Positions 57,208-64,000 of a DNA stretch of 64,000 nt are shown piece by piece (the first letter of the stretch is position 1; each line of letters opens with the position of its first letter). Position numbers and translations under genes: made by a program. The notes beneath the pieces were generated by a model that was not told where the DNA came from, ran no database searches, and worked only from the letters and a program-made list of their open reading frames with translations. The DNA is from Erythrobacteraceae bacterium (GTDB taxonomy: Bacteria > Pseudomonadota > Alphaproteobacteria > Sphingomonadales > Sphingomonadaceae): the NCBI GenBank assembly GCA_024642525.1, contig JAHEAX010000059.1, positions 186,001 through 250,000 on the forward strand. Direction: 5' to 3'.

Positions 57208-57833
57208 AAGCTGATCATGCTCATGGCGATGATCGCAGCCAGTGCATCTGCCTGCGGCGGGCTTTCACCCGGTTCGGCGCGCAGCCAAAGGCCGGAGCCG
57301 CCAAGCTGTTCCTGCTCGACAAGCGCTTGCTGGCTGTCGGGGATGGCGACTGCCTGTTGGAGATCGTTGAAAAGCTGCGGACCGAATTGCCAGCCTGCCA
57401 GTTGAACGCCGCACTTGCGCCCGATGGTAGAAAGGCTTTCAAGGCCGTCTTCGCCGCCAGCTTCCCTTGCAGATACGCTCTGGGCCATCACCAGCGATCG
57501 AAGGGCCTTGGCCCCTGTCAGCGGTGCAAACCGCCATCCGGGCAGGTTCGCAGGGGCTACTACAGCTCCAGCGCGCAAGGACAGGACATGGGTCGCACCG
57601 AAATGGTCTGCCGCAGCACGTGCAGCCTGCCGCCAGCAGGCCAGCGATTGCTTTTCCAGAGGCTGGCGGCTTTCGTTACAACCGGGCAAATCTGGCAGGA
57701 AACTGTCGATGCCCGACATATCCAGCCGATGCATCACTTCCACCGTCTGGCGGCGCATCTTGTTGGCTTCGTCGAACATAGCGGGGAAAATGATGAGCCG
57801 ATGGGTGCGGCCACCGTCGAATGTCAGGACCAT
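57204..57833 (-). CDS. Degenerate alpha/beta-hydrolase-like protein of the XrtA locus (hydrolase 2-like)
   Basis: A 209-residue protein placed where exosortase A-associated hydrolase 2 usually sits. Residues 14-55 (IIFPAMFDEANKMRRQTVEV, then SFLPDLPGCNES) echo the HPFAEEMNKSRR and DLxGxGxS blocks of that family. The nucleophile elbow reads LSLRAG (84-89) instead of GxSxG, so catalysis is doubtful. ATG 57833 is used; TTG 57860 is an alternative start, and the frame is open further upstream. Coupled by ATGA to hydrolase 1. Assignment to the hydrolase 2 family is tentative. Confidence 0.6.
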   Translation of the reverse strand: MVLTFDGGRTHRLIIFPAMFDEANKMRRQTVEVMHRLDMSGIDSFLPDLPGCNESRQPLEKQSLACWRQAARAAADHFGATHVLSLRAGAVVAPANLPGWRFAPLTGAKALRSLVMAQSVSAREAGGEDGLESLSTIGRKCGVQLAGWQFGPQLFNDLQQAVAIPDSQQALVEQEQLGGSGLWLRAEPGESPPQADALAAIIAMSMISL

Positions 57834-57892
57834 TTCTTCAGCTGTTGCGCCGCTTTCCAACGAGCAAGGCCAGGACGTGAATTTTCTGTTGG

Positions 57893-58246
57893 TCAGCTTT
57901 CCAGCGCCCTGGTTTCGGCAAATGTCAGCAGGCCGCCGTATGTTTCCAGCATTTCGCCATCGACATCCTCATCCTCGATGATGATGTCCAGCCGGTCTTC
58001 CATTTCGGTAAACAGGGTGGCGACAGCCATGGAATCCAGTTCCGGAAGATGACCGAAAAGGCCGGTCTCATGGTCGAAACCATCGACCTGCGCCTGATCG
58101 AGCGCAAGGACATCGCGCAGGATGGCGCGCAGCAGTGTGTCCACATTGGTGCAGGCTGGCACTCGGCCTGCCTTATCCGAAGCGGAATGGTTGCCGCCCG
58201 TTTCGTCATTACCAACGATCGGGTCCTGTTCGGGCTCGATAATCAT
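57893..58246 (-). CDS. Acyl carrier protein of the XrtA-associated locus
   Basis: A 117-residue acidic protein with an ACP fold in its second half. The phosphopantetheine attachment Ser is Ser72 in LPELDSMAVATLFTEME. The N-terminal 35 residues are a variable extension. ATG 58246 (MIIEPEQDP) is preferred over the start at 58267. It is not beside fab genes but between a FemAB-like acyltransferase and the hydrolases, so it probably carries an acyl group made by the nearby ligase. That role is inferred. Confidence 0.85.
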   Translation of the reverse strand: MIIEPEQDPIVGNDETGGNHSASDKAGRVPACTNVDTLLRAILRDVLALDQAQVDGFDHETGLFGHLPELDSMAVATLFTEMEDRLDIIIEDEDVDGEMLETYGGLLTFAETRALES

Positions 58247-58297
58247 TTGCTGGTATTTCCCCTGCAATTATCGCCTTCGCTAAAAGGCTGTTGGCCC

Positions 58298-59284
58298 TTA
58301 GCTTCGCCGCAAAGCGCGTGCAACCCGTGCCGCGAACTGGCGGGCCAGAAGCGGCCAGGCCGCCAGCTGGGCGGGGTCGAGGCAATCCAGCCGGTATCGC
58401 GGTCGGGCCAATTCCATCCAGTGTGCCTTGTAGGGATCATTGCCCGTACCGAAATCAACGAGATCCACCTTGTCCTTGTCGATTACATGTTCGAGCAATG
58501 CCGCCGTCAGTATCGTCCCGGCAGAAAGCGATTTGTGTGCTTCCAGATGGGCAAGCTTATGGATGTAGGCAATTCCGCCTTCGACAGTCCAGAATTGTGC
58601 GGCAATCGGCTTACCATCATGCAAGGCCAGACCCAGCCGCAATCTGCCCGCTTCGCCTTCCGCATTGGCAAAGTTTCGCAGCAGGTTTGGCGCGCCTTCT
58701 TCAGGCTTCCAGCTGGCGGCATAGATTGCTTCGTAGATACTCCAATTATCATCATAAAATACAGTAATAATATTGATATCAACTTTGCTGGCTTTGCGTT
58801 TTAACGTCGTACGGAGCGGGCCGGGAAGACCTGCACGATATACTTCGAACGAGCGGCCATTTACGGGCAGGACATGATTGAGATCGCATTGGGTGCGCTG
58901 CACATGCCAGCCAGCTTTGCGAAATGCATGCTCCAGCATGGCGGTTGACCCATCTTCATCAGGCAGAGGGGCAAAAGTGATGTGGTGGGTTTGGGATTTG
59001 AGATCAGTCGCCAAGGCATCCAGCAGCCGTTTGTCTGGCGTGTCACCGCTCAACATGGGCTGCCAGGTGAAGCTGTACCAGTTGCGCATGGCATCGAGCG
59101 ACTTTGCGGATGGGGTAAGGGGAAGTGCGATTGCATCATCGCCATCGCGCGCCAGCGCCACAAAGAGCCTGGTGCCCTCATCTTGCAACAGGGCGAACCA
59201 TTCCGCGCGGCCAAAAGGCCCGGCAGCTTGTGCAATCGTCCCTTGCAGAACGTTAACCGTGCCGTGATAGCTGACCGCAACCAC
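58298..59284 (-). CDS. FemAB/CelD-like GNAT protein, XrtA-associated
   Basis: A 328-residue protein with a GNAT/FemAB-like acyltransferase domain (about 110-300): SFEVYRAGLPGPLRTTLKRK, LRLGLALHDGKPIAAQFW, HKLAHLEAHKSLSAGT and VDFGTGNDPYKAHW. These are typical of the CelD/BcsL and XrtA-associated acetyltransferase-like group. Start is probably GTG 59284, only 27 bp from the divergent ligase start; the open frame to 59353 would overlap that gene. The stretch 58741-58800 is about 28% G+C by hand count, far below its surroundings. Confidence 0.75.
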   Translation of the reverse strand: MVAVSYHGTVNVLQGTIAQAAGPFGRAEWFALLQDEGTRLFVALARDGDDAIALPLTPSAKSLDAMRNWYSFTWQPMLSGDTPDKRLLDALATDLKSQTHHITFAPLPDEDGSTAMLEHAFRKAGWHVQRTQCDLNHVLPVNGRSFEVYRAGLPGPLRTTLKRKASKVDINIITVFYDDNWSIYEAIYAASWKPEEGAPNLLRNFANAEGEAGRLRLGLALHDGKPIAAQFWTVEGGIAYIHKLAHLEAHKSLSAGTILTAALLEHVIDKDKVDLVDFGTGNDPYKAHWMELARPRYRLDCLDPAQLAAWPLLARQFAARVARALRRS

Positions 59285-59311
59285 CCGTTCTGGTCCCTTT
59301 CTGGAGCCCCG

Positions 59312-60853
59312 ATGCCAATTCAGTCCAACCCCGAGGTCAGGCCGATAGACCACCTAGCCGATTGCGGCGAGGGGAGCGACCCTGCCTTGGTGCTTCGTGA
59401 CCGGACCCTTAGCTACAGCGAGTTAAGGATGCGTGTCGGCAGCCTTGCTGCCTGGCTATCCGCGCACATTGGCGAAAGAGGCGCCCGTGTTGCCAGCTGG
59501 GCAGCAAAGGGTGAATTGACCTGTCTTCTGCCGCTTGCGGCAGCACGTGCCGGGTTTGTCCATGTTCCGGTCAATCCGCTGCTCAAACGTGCGCAGGTTT
59601 CGCATATTTTGCACGATAGCGGCGCGAGCATGTTGCTGGGGACGAAGGCACGTCTGGAAACGCTGGAAGCTGGCGATATTCCGGCAGGATGCGCGGTGAT
59701 GGATGAAGCCTGCCTGTGGGATGAGGTTGACGGGTTTGACGGCGCACTTGGCCCGTCGGACGCTGACCCCGCCGAATTGAGCGCCATTCTTTACACTAGC
59801 GGTTCGACCGGGCGGCCCAAGGGAGTGATGCTAAGCCATGCGAATATGTGGCTGGGTGCTGTCAGCGTGGCGGATTACCTTGGCATGGCGGCAGATGATG
59901 TCACTCTTGCTGTGCTCCCGCTTTCATTCGATTATGGTCAGAACCAGCTTTTTTCCACCTGGATATCGGGCGGTGCAGTGGTGCCGCTCGACTATCTGTT
60001 CCCGCGCGATGTGGCGAAGGCCTGTGCGAAACACGGAATAACCACGCTGGCTGCGGTCCCGCCATTATGGGTGCAACTGGCGGAACTCGACTGGCCTACA
60101 GAAGCAAGCGCACCGCTCTGCCGGCTGACAAACAGCGGTGGGGCGCTGACAGAAGGGCTGGTTCGCGATTTGCGGGACATTTTCCCGCATGCACGGCTGT
60201 TTCCCATGTACGGGCTGACGGAAGCCTTCAGATCGACCTATCTCGACCCGTCGCTGGTCGATGCTCACCCCACTTCTATGGGCAAGGCGATCCCCTTCGC
60301 CGAAATCCTCGTCATTGATGATAAGGGAAACATTGCTGCCGAAGGCGAGGAAGGCGAACTGGTTCATTGCGGGCCGCTGGTGGCGCAGGGATATTGGCAG
60401 GACCCGAAACGGACGGCAGAACGCTTCAGGCCCGCGCCTTCAGGGTCGGAATATGGCGGCACCGCCGTATGGTCAGGGGACCGGGTCTTGCGCGATGGCG
60501 ATGGTTTGCTCCATTTTGTAGGGCGGCGCGATGCCATGATCAAAAGCGCAGGCAACCGGATAAGCCCGCAGGAAGTGGAAGACGCTGCACGGGCAACCGG
60601 CCTTGTTTCAGAAGCCGTTGCGCTGGGGGTGAAGGATGACCGGCTGGGGCAGACTGTCCATCTGGTCGTGCGCGCCGCACCGGATGTGAACGCAGGCGAA
60701 GCTGGCAGCGCAGCAGATCAACTGTCAAAGATGCTTGCAAAGGAGCTGCCGAATTTCATGCAACCCAAGGTAATACACTGGCGCGATGCAATGCCGCTCA
60801 ACCCCAACGGCAAGATCGACCGGGTCGCGCTTGCGCAGGAGATCGGCGCATGA
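59312..60853 (+). CDS. Acyl-CoA ligase (AMP-forming), exosortase A system-associated
   Basis: A 513-residue ANL-superfamily ligase of the TIGR03098 type. It has the P-loop LYTSGSTGRPKGVMLSH, MYGLTEAFRSTYLDP, the hinge GRRDAMIKSAGNRISP and the catalytic Lys in LNPNGKIDR. It may load an acyl group onto the nearby acyl carrier protein. ATG 59312 has a GGAG ribosome site 7 bp upstream. Its stop overlaps the decarboxylase start by 4 bp (ATGA). Start lies 27 bp from the divergent GNAT gene. Confidence 0.9.
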   Translation: MPIQSNPEVRPIDHLADCGEGSDPALVLRDRTLSYSELRMRVGSLAAWLSAHIGERGARVASWAAKGELTCLLPLAAARAGFVHVPVNPLLKRAQVSHILHDSGASMLLGTKARLETLEAGDIPAGCAVMDEACLWDEVDGFDGALGPSDADPAELSAILYTSGSTGRPKGVMLSHANMWLGAVSVADYLGMAADDVTLAVLPLSFDYGQNQLFSTWISGGAVVPLDYLFPRDVAKACAKHGITTLAAVPPLWVQLAELDWPTEASAPLCRLTNSGGALTEGLVRDLRDIFPHARLFPMYGLTEAFRSTYLDPSLVDAHPTSMGKAIPFAEILVIDDKGNIAAEGEEGELVHCGPLVAQGYWQDPKRTAERFRPAPSGSEYGGTAVWSGDRVLRDGDGLLHFVGRRDAMIKSAGNRISPQEVEDAARATGLVSEAVALGVKDDRLGQTVHLVVRAAPDVNAGEAGSAADQLSKMLAKELPNFMQPKVIHWRDAMPLNPNGKIDRVALAQEIGA

Positions 60854-62076
60854 AGCCAGTCGGTCCCATTCCGCCGGGATTTGCCGCGATTGACGGTGAA
60901 CTTGCGATTGGCGGTCAGACGACCACGCAACTGATGGGGCAGGCAGGCGAAGGTCCAATCTTTGTCTATTCGCGCGTCATGCTGGAAAACCGTGTGGCAC
61001 GGTTACGTGCGGCGCTGCCGCATCGCCTCGGAATAAATTATGCCATAAAAGCCAATCCTTTCGCCCCGATACTTGAGAGTATGTCGGCAATGGTGGACGG
61101 CTTCGACATTGCCTCTGGCGGTGAACTTCGCCTGGCCATCGGTGCCGGAATAGATCCTTCGCGGATCAGTTTCGCAGGGCCGGGAAAGCGTGATGCAGAA
61201 CTTAAGGCCGCGGTCGAAGCCGGTGTCACGCTGAATATCGAATCTGCTGGTGAATTGCGCCGCGCGCTAAGGATTGGTGATGCCTTAAGTGCAACTCCCA
61301 AGCTAGCCCTGCGGGTGAACCCCGATTTCGAACTGCGTGGTTCGGGCATGAAAATGGGCGGAGGTGCCAAGCCATTTGGCATCGACCAGTCTGAAATACC
61401 CGCGCTTGCCCGCGAATTGATCGCCGCTGGCGCGCAGTTTCGCGGGTTGCATATTTTCACCGGAAGCCAGTCGCTCGACACCGGGGCGATCATTGAAGCG
61501 CAGGGCAATGTTCTGGCACTGGCTGGGACGCTTGCGGATGAAATCGGCGCGGCATTGCCCAAGCTCAACATGGGTGGCGGTTTCGGCATTCCTTATTTTC
61601 ACGGCGATACGCCTATTGACCTTGCTGCCATCGGTGCGGCCTTGTCAGATAGGTTCGGGAACCTTCCCGAAAATCTTGAAAATACAGAATTTTGTATCGA
61701 ACTCGGGCGCTATCTCGTGGGTGAGGCCGGCGTCTATCTGACAACAATTCTCGATCGCAAGGAAAGCCACGGCGAAACCTATCTCGTCACAGATGGCGGC
61801 TTGCACCATCAATTGGCTGCATCGGGCAATTTCGGCACCGTGGTAAGGCGCAATTACCCCGTTGCCATCGCCAACAGGTTCACTGCGGAGGCGGAAGAAG
61901 TTGCCAATGTGGTTGGCTGCCTGTGTACCCCGCTCGACCGGTTGGCGGACAAGGCGCATTTGCCGCGTGCAGATGTAGGCGACATCGTCGCTGTTTTCTG
62001 CGCCGGTGCCTATGGTGCCACGGCGTCCCCCTCGGCATTTCTTGGTCAGGGCCCGGCGCGCGAAATATTGTTATGA
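60850..62076 (+). CDS. PLP-dependent decarboxylase, exosortase A system-associated
   Basis: A 408-residue fold-type III PLP enzyme related to diaminopimelate and ornithine decarboxylases (TIGR03099-like). The PLP Lys is in NYAIKANPF (Lys67). Other features are FDIASGGELRLA, HIFTGSQ, GGGFGIPYF for phosphate binding, and a late CTPLDRLAD with the active-site Cys. Substrate unknown. Coupled to the ligase gene. The 178-bp gap that follows probably contains a promoter for the export gene; it holds a GATAAGG...CCTTATC dyad (62134-62163). Confidence 0.9.
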   Translation: MKPVGPIPPGFAAIDGELAIGGQTTTQLMGQAGEGPIFVYSRVMLENRVARLRAALPHRLGINYAIKANPFAPILESMSAMVDGFDIASGGELRLAIGAGIDPSRISFAGPGKRDAELKAAVEAGVTLNIESAGELRRALRIGDALSATPKLALRVNPDFELRGSGMKMGGGAKPFGIDQSEIPALARELIAAGAQFRGLHIFTGSQSLDTGAIIEAQGNVLALAGTLADEIGAALPKLNMGGGFGIPYFHGDTPIDLAAIGAALSDRFGNLPENLENTEFCIELGRYLVGEAGVYLTTILDRKESHGETYLVTDGGLHHQLAASGNFGTVVRRNYPVAIANRFTAEAEEVANVVGCLCTPLDRLADKAHLPRADVGDIVAVFCAGAYGATASPSAFLGQGPAREILL

Positions 62077-62254
62077 TCTAGCCCTTTCACTGTCCTGTTT
62101 CGGGACTTGGGTGATTAACGGCATCGTCCGGGCGATAAGGCTAACGGTATATTCACCCTTATCAGCGAGGAAGCATTCTTGAACCACAGGTTCGAAGGGC
62201 AGGTCGCTCCTGTTCTCCGCTTGATAACCTGCACCAGGGCAAGGATGCGCATCG

Positions 62255-62899
62255 ATGCCGAGTACCAATTTCACCCGCCTGCTGGCCAGCTGTGCCGTGC
62301 TTTCACTGACCCTTACCGGCTGCGCCGCCAGCAGCGGCAATGAACTGCCGCCTGCGTCCTTTGTGGCGATGGAGCAGGGGCCGGGCGAGGAATACATCAT
62401 TGGTCCGCTTGACGAATTGACCATCCACGTATGGCGTAATCCGGAATTGGGCGCTGAAAAAATCCAGGTCCGCCCTGATGGCCGGATCACCACTCCGCTG
62501 GTCACTGACATGGCAGCTGTGGGCAAGACCCCCACGGCGCTGGCACAGGATATTCGCGAGAAATTGTCGCAATATATCGAGGAACCGCTGGTTTCGGTCA
62601 TTGTGAACAAGTTTGCGGGCACTTTCAGCCAGCAGATCAGGGTGGTGGGCGCGACTGAACAACCTGCCTCCATACCCTATCGTGCGAACATGACCGTGCT
62701 CGATGCAATGATCGCAGTGGGCGGTCTTTCCGAATATGCCGCCGGCAACCGGGCCAAGCTGATCCGTTTCGACAGGAATACCGGCGGGCAGGAAGAATAT
62801 GCGCTGCGCCTGGGCGATCTGCTGAAGAAGGGCGAGAGCAAGGCCAATGTCACGCTGATGCCGGGTGATGTCATCATCATCCCGGAAAGCATGTTCTGA
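62255..62899 (+). CDS. Polysaccharide export lipoprotein (Wza/EpsE-like), XrtA-associated
   Basis: A 214-residue outer-membrane polysaccharide export protein. The leader ends in LSLTLTGC (lipobox Cys 23). The Poly_export domain shows YIIGPLDELTIHVWRNPEL and VRPDGRITTPLV; a SLBB-like domain follows (IRVVGATEQPASIPYRANMT, MIAVGGLSEYAAGN) and the protein ends with MPGDVIIIPESMF. The small size matches the TIGR03027 export proteins of exosortase A loci. The chain-length determinant gene starts 17 bp after its stop. Confidence 0.92.
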   Translation: MPSTNFTRLLASCAVLSLTLTGCAASSGNELPPASFVAMEQGPGEEYIIGPLDELTIHVWRNPELGAEKIQVRPDGRITTPLVTDMAAVGKTPTALAQDIREKLSQYIEEPLVSVIVNKFAGTFSQQIRVVGATEQPASIPYRANMTVLDAMIAVGGLSEYAAGNRAKLIRFDRNTGGQEEYALRLGDLLKKGESKANVTLMPGDVIIIPESMF

Positions 62900-62915
62900 G
62901 GGATATGCGCGCGCC

Positions 62916-64000
62916 ATGAACGAGGTTTTCGACGAATTGAGGGCAGCAGCCTATTCGGTGTGGCATCGCCGATGGCTGGCGCTTGCCATTGCCTGGGGTG
63001 TCTGCATCCTCGGCTGGCTGGTGGTCGCGCTGATCCCCAATTCCTATCAGTCGGATGCGCGTATTTACGTGCAGCTTGAAGATGTGCTGTCGCAGCAAAT
63101 CGGGATCGCTGGTGGCGGTGAACGCGATATCACCCGCGTGCGCCAGACACTGACCAGCTCTGTGAACCTCGAAAAGGTGATCCGTTCCACCCGTTTGGGC
63201 AATGGCGTGACCAACCAGCGCGAAATGGAAGCTGCGATTGCAGAGCTGACCAAGAATGTCAGCGTCAAGAGCCAAGAAGACAATCTCTTCGAACTGAGCG
63301 CGACCATCGGTCATGGCGATCTGTCGGATAGCCAGAATGCGGAACTGGCGCGCGATGTAGTGCAGAAACTGATCGACATTTTCCGCGAGGAAAACATTGC
63401 CGGCAATCGCGGTGAAGTGGCGGAAACGCTCGTGTTTCTCGACCAGCAGTTGAATGACCGCAAACGCGAACTGGAAGTTGCCGAACAGCGCCGACTGGCG
63501 TTTGAGGCGCAGAACCCGGAAATGGTCGGCGGTAGTCTGGCCCTGGCGACCAAGGTTCAGGGCCTGCGCAGTGAACTGCGCGGCGTGGAAGCCGACCTTG
63601 CCGCCGCGCAAAGCGCGCTGGCGGCCATTAACGGCCAATTGGCCGGCACACCGCGAACTCTGTCGACGCCGGGTGAAGGTGGGGGCGCGCGTAATGCATT
63701 GGCCCAGTCCGAATCGCAGCTGGCCACGGCACAGGCACGGGGCCTTACCGATAGCCATCCCGATGTGATTGCATTGAAGCGGCAGATACAGCTGCTGAAA
63801 CGGCAGGCAGCCAGGGAAAACCCCGATGTGGGCGGCACGCCCAACCCGGCCTACAGCTCCATGGTATCCATCCGCGCTGAACGCGAAGCCAATGTTCAGG
63901 CGATGGTGGCGCGCAAGGCTGCATTGCAGTCGGATGTGGCATCGATGATGGCCAACCAGGCCAGCGAACCCGCCGCTGCCGCAGAAGCCAACCGCATCAG
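62916..64000 (+). CDS. Chain-length determinant (Wzz-like) protein, XrtA-associated, partial
   Basis: The reading frame from ATG 62916 is open to the window end (361 codons, no stop). Translation begins MNEVFDELRAAAYSVWHRRW, followed by a membrane helix (LALAIAWGVCILGWLVVALI, about 21-40) and NSYQSDARIYVQLEDVLSQQ, typical of Wzz/TIGR03007 proteins. A long coiled coil follows (about 170-330; LVFLDQQLNDRKRELEVAEQ). A second helix and the C-terminus should lie outside the window. It likely controls polymer length together with the export lipoprotein upstream. Confidence 0.9.
   Translation, partial: MNEVFDELRAAAYSVWHRRWLALAIAWGVCILGWLVVALIPNSYQSDARIYVQLEDVLSQQIGIAGGGERDITRVRQTLTSSVNLEKVIRSTRLGNGVTNQREMEAAIAELTKNVSVKSQEDNLFELSATIGHGDLSDSQNAELARDVVQKLIDIFREENIAGNRGEVAETLVFLDQQLNDRKRELEVAEQRRLAFEAQNPEMVGGSLALATKVQGLRSELRGVEADLAAAQSALAAINGQLAGTPRTLSTPGEGGGARNALAQSESQLATAQARGLTDSHPDVIALKRQIQLLKRQAARENPDVGGTPNPAYSSMVSIRAEREANVQAMVARKAALQSDVASMMANQASEPAAAAEANRI

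Noticed and set aside
62077-62254. GATAAGG...CCTTATC and GAACC-ACA-GGTTC dyads as defined operators
   Set aside because: Arms are only 5-7 bp and no regulator gene is nearby; mentioned only as content of the gap.
62877-63758. 293-codon minus-strand frame over the chain-length gene
   Set aside because: The plus-strand frame from 62916 is a clear Wzz-like protein open to the window end.

Overview
The window reads as one continuous chromosomal segment of an alphaproteobacterium, most likely Sphingomonadales and probably the Erythrobacteraceae/Erythrobacter group. That placement is an inference from gene content and style: high G+C throughout (roughly 60% by eye), many 4-bp ATGA/GTGA start-stop overlaps, DnaE with a degenerate PHP motif, a KorAB pair, and an exosortase A (XrtA/PEP-CTERM) exopolysaccharide locus of the sphingomonad type. 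About 62 protein genes fill almost all of the sequence. I see no rRNA, tRNA, CRISPR array, insertion sequence or integrase.

Layout. 0-7 kb: recN, a DUF2165 membrane protein, ligA, a DUF2459 protein, prmA and an SDR. 6.8-9.4 kb: sdhC-sdhD-sdhA closed by a perfect terminator, with no sdhB beside it. 9.6-11.6 kb: a BlaI/MecI repressor and BlaR1-like M56 peptidase pair preceded by two repressor palindromes. 11.7-20.5 kb: metalloproteases, 3-hydroxybutyrate dehydrogenase, guaB, an RsmB-type rRNA methyltransferase, a TPR protein, rppH and an HSL-type esterase. 20.7-25.3 kb: korA-korB, an EF-hand lipoprotein and a YdjM-like hydrolase. 25.3-29.9 kb: divergent PAP2 and photolyase genes sharing a dyad that reads as a stress-sigma promoter, then cfa and a serine hydrolase. 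30-38 kb: PilZ, purF-SDR, lolC-lolD, and a small-gene run containing glutathione peroxidase and a DUF418 protein. 38-44.1 kb: dnaE, acyl-CoA ligase, DUF1330 protein and GNAT.

44.1-48.2 kb is the oddest part. A minus-strand operon (UDG-like, lytic transglycosylase, moaB) runs into a broken gene: only the C-terminal ~90 codons of a PA0069-family radical SAM protein survive. The missing part is replaced by about 660 bp of unrelated DNA, part of which is only about 40% G+C.

48.3-56.4 kb: ETF-ubiquinone oxidoreductase, ispE, an N-formylglutamate amidohydrolase, ilvD, nnr and a TrmA-type RNA methyltransferase. 56.4 kb to the end: the XrtA-associated polysaccharide locus. Hydrolase 1, a degenerate hydrolase 2-like protein, an acyl carrier protein and a FemAB-like GNAT lie on the minus strand. 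An acyl-CoA ligase, a PLP decarboxylase, a polysaccharide export lipoprotein and a chain-length determinant (cut by the window end) lie on the plus strand. The ligase, carrier protein, acyltransferase-like protein and hydrolases probably make and attach an acyl-type modification linked to the exported polymer; that assignment is inference from family neighbourhoods.
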